Shown one piece after another: positions 6,072 to 8,320 of a DNA stretch of 8,320 nucleotides (the first letter of the stretch is position 1; each line of letters starts with the position of its first letter). The translations under genes and the position numbers were made by a program. Source of the stretch: 73-13 sp035556395 (GTDB lineage Bacteria > Actinomycetota > Actinomycetes > Actinomycetales > Microbacteriaceae); contig DATMFB010000278.1 of the NCBI GenBank assembly GCA_035556395.1, positions 1 to 8,320 on the forward strand, read 5' to 3'. Below the pieces are notes generated by a model. That model searched no databases and was not told the origin of the DNA. It saw nothing but the letters and a program-made list of their open reading frames with translations.

Positions 6072-6696
6072 CCCCGATCACCGCGGCGATCAGCGCGATG
6101 TAGAACGCGACCGACCAGTAGCCGGTCGGCGCGACGTTCGGGTTCAGGAACGGGTACGGATACCAGTAGTCGCGGCCCAGCACTGCATCGGGCGTCAGCG
6201 GGCCGCGGATGAGCGTGATGCCCGCCCAGACGACGGGGAACGCGATGACGACCCAGACCGACGCCCAGGCGAGCGGCCTGCGCCCGGGCGCGAGAAGCCA
6301 GTCGAGGAGCATCCAGACGGGACCGACGACGTGGAGGATCTCGTTCGACCACGGCAGCGTGGAGCCCTGGGGGAGCTCGATCCCGCGCAGCAGCAGGTTG
6401 TAGACGACGCCGGTCGTGACCATGTAGGTGACGACGCACAGCCGCAGCACCGCGAACCAGCGCGGGTCCTCGCCTCGACGCACGAGCAGGATGACCGCGC
6501 CGGCGACGAGCACGACGACCGCGAGCAGGTTCGACTCGATGGTGAAGAAGCTGAAGAAGTTGACGAGCTGGATCGTCGGATCGGTGATGCCGGCCGTGTC
6601 CCGCCAGTACGCGAGACTCGTCTGGAGCTGCCCGACGATGGCGGCGACGATCGCCCCGGCGACGACCAGGCGCAGGACGGCGAAGACGACGCGCAC
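6001..6696 (-). CDS. Pr6Pr-family six-helix integral membrane protein
   Basis: Membrane protein of 231 residues with six predicted helices, roughly at 5-23, 43-72, 82-104, 118-136, 143-163 and 194-217, and a basic Arg/Pro/Ala-rich C-terminus. Conserved-looking motifs are N-F-F-S-F-F-T-I-E-S-N-L-L (46-58), Y-N-L-L-L-R-G (99-105), H-V-V-G-P-V-W-M-L-L-D-W-L-L (122-135) and W-Y-P-Y-P-F-L-N-P (178-186). Together these match the family named Pr6Pr in actinobacteria, which is distantly like the AIG1/FAR-17a proteins. Its function is not known to me. The start is GTG at 6696-6694, preceded on its own strand by GAAGGGAG with a 4-base spacer. It lies convergent to ruvC, with a 71-base overlap, and divergent from ruvA, with 90 bases between starts. 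It is the only - strand gene in the window and interrupts ruvCAB, so it is probably a later arrival. Confidence 0.85.
   Translation of the reverse strand: MRVVFAVLRLVVAGAIVAAIVGQLQTSLAYWRDTAGITDPTIQLVNFFSFFTIESNLLAVVVLVAGAVILLVRRGEDPRWFAVLRLCVVTYMVTTGVVYNLLLRGIELPQGSTLPWSNEILHVVGPVWMLLDWLLAPGRRPLAWASVWVVIAFPVVWAGITLIRGPLTPDAVLGRDYWYPYPFLNPNVAPTGYWSVAFYIALIAAVIGVIALGAVWVSRRAPQRARRPAPA
6022..6041. terminator. Perfect 8-bp GC hairpin in the ruvC/Pr6Pr overlap, possible bidirectional terminator
   Basis: GGCGCGCT (6022-6029) and AGCGCGCC (6034-6041) are perfect reverse complements separated by the four-base loop GCGG. The stem lies near the 3' ends of both convergent genes. There is no T-run on either side, so it is not a classic intrinsic terminator, although GC-rich actinobacteria are reported to use stem-only terminators. 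A chance hairpin in GC-rich coding DNA is the alternative. Confidence 0.3.
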
Positions 6697-6723
6697 GTGG
6701 CTCCCTTCGAGTGTGCCGCCCCC

Positions 6724-6729
6724 ACCGTA
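6724..6729 (-). promoter_or_regulatory. Candidate -10 element (TACGGT) for the Pr6Pr gene
   Basis: Read on the - strand, TACGGT fits TANNNT and would place the transcription start near 6717, giving a leader of about 21 bases that contains the GAAGGGAG ribosome-binding site. A second TANNNT, TATGTT, lies at 6759-6754 inside the candidate LexA site. Neither has a clear -35, so the assignment is weak. Confidence 0.25.
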
Positions 6730-6750
6730 GCGAGTGCCCGCGCGTGTCGT

Positions 6751-6766
6751 TCGAACATAGCTACGA
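6751..6766 (+). promoter_or_regulatory. Candidate LexA (SOS) box upstream of ruvAB
   Basis: TCGAACATAGCTACGA compared with the mycobacterial-type LexA consensus TCGAAC-N4-GTTCGA: the left half is perfect and the right half, CTACGA, has 2 mismatches in 6, so 10 of 12 fixed positions agree. It ends 8 bases before the ruvA -10 hexamer, a position where bound LexA would block RNA polymerase. SOS control of ruv genes is known in E. coli, Bacillus and mycobacteria. The box also lies upstream of the divergent membrane-protein gene. Confidence 0.5.
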
Positions 6767-6774
6767 ACCTCGCC

Positions 6775-6780
6775 TAGCCT
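6775..6780 (+). promoter_or_regulatory. Candidate -10 element (TAGCCT) of ruvA, leaderless geometry
   Basis: TAGCCT fits TANNNT and is followed by exactly 6 bases before the ruvA ATG. Unlike the other four examples it is not part of a stop codon, so codon choice cannot explain it. A weak -35 (CGAACA, 6752-6757, 3 of 6 matches to TTGACA, 17-base spacer) falls inside the candidate LexA box. No Shine-Dalgarno sequence is present. Confidence 0.5.
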
Positions 6781-6786
6781 GGGCGC

Positions 6787-7398
6787 ATGATCTCATCGCT
6801 GCGCGGCACGGTCCTCGCCGTCACGACGGGGATCGCCGGGGTGCAGAACGCGATCGTCGAGGTCGCCGGGATCGGCTACTCGGTCGCGGTGACCTCCCAG
6901 CACGCGCTCGCGCTGCGCGTCGGCTCGGAGGCGCTCCTCCACACCGCCCTCATCGTGCGGGAGGACGAGCTGAGCCTCTACGGCTTCGCGTCGCGCGACG
7001 AGCTCGAGGTCTTCGATCTGCTGCGGGGCGTCACCGGGGTCGGCCCGAAGTCGGCGCTCGGCGTCCTCGCCGCGATGCCGCCCGCACGCATCGCCTCGGC
7101 CGTCGGCGCGGAGGACGATGCGGCGTTCCGGAAGGTGTCCGGCATCGGTCCGAAGACCGCGAAGCTCATCATCGTGAGCCTTTCCGGCAAGCTCACCGGA
7201 TACGCCGCGAGTGACGCGGCGCCGGCCCGGCCATCTGGTGCACGGGTCGAGGCGCTCGCCGCGCTCACCTCGCTCGGCTTCCCGGAGCGCCGCGCCGAGG
7301 AGGCGATCGACGACGTGCTCGCCGACTCGCCCGAGGCGACCGTGCAGTCCCTCGTCCGTCTCGCGCTCGCCGGGCTCGGCCCGGCCGGTGTCCGATGA
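6787..7398 (+). CDS. ruvA: Holliday junction branch-migration complex subunit RuvA
   Basis: DNA-binding subunit that clamps four-way junctions as a tetramer and loads the RuvB motors. The 203-residue protein shows the three expected domains. The N-terminal OB fold (about 1-63) starts M-I-S-S-L-R-G-T and ends near the E-D-E-L-S-L-Y-G-F motif (59-67). Two helix-hairpin-helix motifs follow: G-V-T-G-V-G-P-K-S-A-L (81-91) and V-S-G-I-G-P-K-T-A-K-L (117-127). After a linker of about 138-150 comes the C-terminal three-helix domain (about 152-197) that contacts RuvB. Normal length and intact. The ATG at 6787 is the canonical start. It has no Shine-Dalgarno sequence but lies 6 bases after TAGCCT, so a leaderless mRNA is likely. 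The stop overlaps the ruvB start as ATGA, indicating translational coupling. The intergenic region to the left holds a candidate LexA box. Confidence 0.97.
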   Translation: MISSLRGTVLAVTTGIAGVQNAIVEVAGIGYSVAVTSQHALALRVGSEALLHTALIVREDELSLYGFASRDELEVFDLLRGVTGVGPKSALGVLAAMPPARIASAVGAEDDAAFRKVSGIGPKTAKLIIVSLSGKLTGYAASDAAPARPSGARVEALAALTSLGFPERRAEEAIDDVLADSPEATVQSLVRLALAGLGPAGVR

Positions 7399-8320
7399 CC
7401 TCGCCCGAGCCGGTCGACGGCGAGCGGGTCCTCTCGGCGGCGGAGAGCGGCGAGGATCTCGTGTTCGAGGGCGCGCTGCGGCCCAGGAGCCTCGCGGAGT
7501 TCGTCGGCCAGGCGAAGGTCCGCGGACAGCTGCAGCTCCTGATGGACGCCGCCGGCATGCAGGAGCGCACGCCCGAGCACATCCTGCTCGCGGGGCCGCC
7601 CGGCCTCGGCAAGACGACGCTCGCGATGATCGTCGCGCACGAGACCGGCCGACCGCTGCGCATGTCGAGCGGACCGGCGATCCAGCACGCGGGGGATCTC
7701 GCAGCCCTGCTGTCGAGCCTCGTGCCCGGCGAGGTGCTCTTCGTCGACGAGATCCACCGGATGGCGCGCTCCGCCGAGGAGATGCTCTACCTCGCGATGG
7801 AGGACTTCCGGATCGACATCATGGTCGGCAAGGGGGCGGGCGCCACGTCGATCCCGCTCGATCTCGCCCCGTTCACGCTCGTCGGCGCGACGACGCGCTC
7901 GGGCCTGCTGCCGAATCCGCTCCGCGATCGATTCGGGTTCACGGCGCACCTCGAGTTCTATGACGACGGCGAGCTCACGCGGGTGCTGCGCCGCGCGGCG
8001 GACCTGCTCGGCCTCGAGGTCGGCACGGAGGCGCTCGCCGAGATCGCCGGCCGCAGCCGCGGCACGCCGCGCATCGCGAATCGCCTGCTGCGCCGCGTGC
8101 GCGACTATGCGCTCGTGCACCAGGGCGTCTCGGCGGTCGACGCGGTCGAGCGCGCGCTGGAGCTCTACGACGTCGACGCACTCGGCCTCGACCGCCTCGA
8201 TCGCGCCGTGCTCGAGATCGTCGTCGAGCGGTTCGCGGGCGGTCCGGTGGGGCTCAGCACGCTCGCCGTGTCCGTCGGCGAGGAGGCCGAGACGATCGAG
8301 AGCGTCGTCGAGCCGTTCCT
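7395..8320 (+). CDS. ruvB: Holliday junction branch-migration ATPase RuvB (3' end outside window)
   Basis: Hexameric AAA+ motor that drives branch migration with RuvA. My own translation from 7395 gives 308 codons before the edge. Walker A G-P-P-G-L-G-K-T-T is at 67-75. Walker B V-L-F-V-D-E-I-H-R is at 114-122. The sensor 1 region G-A-T-T-R is at 164-168. P-L-R-D-R-F at 175-180 carries the arginine finger. Sensor 2 R-G-T-P-R-I-A-N-R is at 222-230 (R226). The C-terminal winged helix begins at G-G-P-V-G-L-S-T-L (282-290). The family usually ends some 25-45 residues later, so only the end of the DNA-binding wing is missing. The N-terminus before R-P-x-S-L-x-E-F-V-G-Q carries about 28 less conserved residues, as in many actinobacteria. 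The ATG overlaps the ruvA TGA, so it is expressed from the ruvA promoter by coupling. Confidence 0.96.
   Translation, partial: MTSPEPVDGERVLSAAESGEDLVFEGALRPRSLAEFVGQAKVRGQLQLLMDAAGMQERTPEHILLAGPPGLGKTTLAMIVAHETGRPLRMSSGPAIQHAGDLAALLSSLVPGEVLFVDEIHRMARSAEEMLYLAMEDFRIDIMVGKGAGATSIPLDLAPFTLVGATTRSGLLPNPLRDRFGFTAHLEFYDDGELTRVLRRAADLLGLEVGTEALAEIAGRSRGTPRIANRLLRRVRDYALVHQGVSAVDAVERALELYDVDALGLDRLDRAVLEIVVERFAGGPVGLSTLAVSVGEEAETIESVVEPF

Noticed and set aside
5962..6777. Open frame of 271 codons on the + strand opposite the Pr6Pr gene
   Set aside because: Almost wholly Asp/Arg/Glu/Pro without hydrophobic core or motif, whereas the - strand frame has six clean membrane helices and family motifs.

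Overview
The window is a stretch of very GC-rich actinobacterial chromosome (Actinomycetota). The PdxS, YebC and RuvC sequences resemble those of Micrococcales, but I cannot name a genus by eye. The backbone is a familiar actinobacterial neighbourhood. In Mycobacterium tuberculosis, a HIT hydrolase/phosphorylase, pdxS, pdxT, yebC, ruvC, ruvA and ruvB lie in the same order with extra genes between them. Nine protein genes fill almost all of the window: eight on the + strand and one on the - strand. I see no rRNA, tRNA, CRISPR array, insertion sequence or phage gene, and no gene-free gap above 100 bases.

Layout. Positions 1-394 hold the C-terminal part of a HIT-family protein whose N-terminus lies upstream of the window. 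Positions 407-1928 hold pdxS and pdxT, the two subunits of the DXP-independent pyridoxal 5'-phosphate synthase. Positions 1938-4713 hold an aspartate ammonia-lyase and a CynX/NimT-type MFS transporter, which look like accessory genes placed inside the conserved block. Positions 4725-6071 hold yebC and ruvC. Positions 6001-6696 on the - strand hold a six-helix Pr6Pr-family membrane protein that separates ruvC from ruvAB and overlaps the 3' end of ruvC by 71 bases. Positions 6787-8320 hold ruvA and ruvB, overlapping by ATGA; ruvB runs off the right edge.

How the genes work together. PdxS and PdxT form one enzyme. RuvA, RuvB and RuvC form the Holliday-junction branch-migration and resolution machine. 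The aspartase and the transporter may act together on aspartate, fumarate or another substrate, but only adjacency supports this.

Regulation is the most informative layer. Five starts (pdxS, aspartase, MFS, yebC, ruvA) have a TAGNNT hexamer ending 6-9 bases before the start codon, the geometry of leaderless actinobacterial transcripts. In four of them the TAG is also the stop codon of the preceding gene. pdxT instead has a Shine-Dalgarno sequence, supplied by a short purine-rich repeat-like element. The ruvA/Pr6Pr divergent region holds a 10-of-12 match to the actinobacterial LexA (SOS) box. A perfect 8-bp hairpin lies inside the convergent ruvC/Pr6Pr overlap. I found no convincing new molecular system; the second-look items are mainly promoter architecture and gene arrangement.
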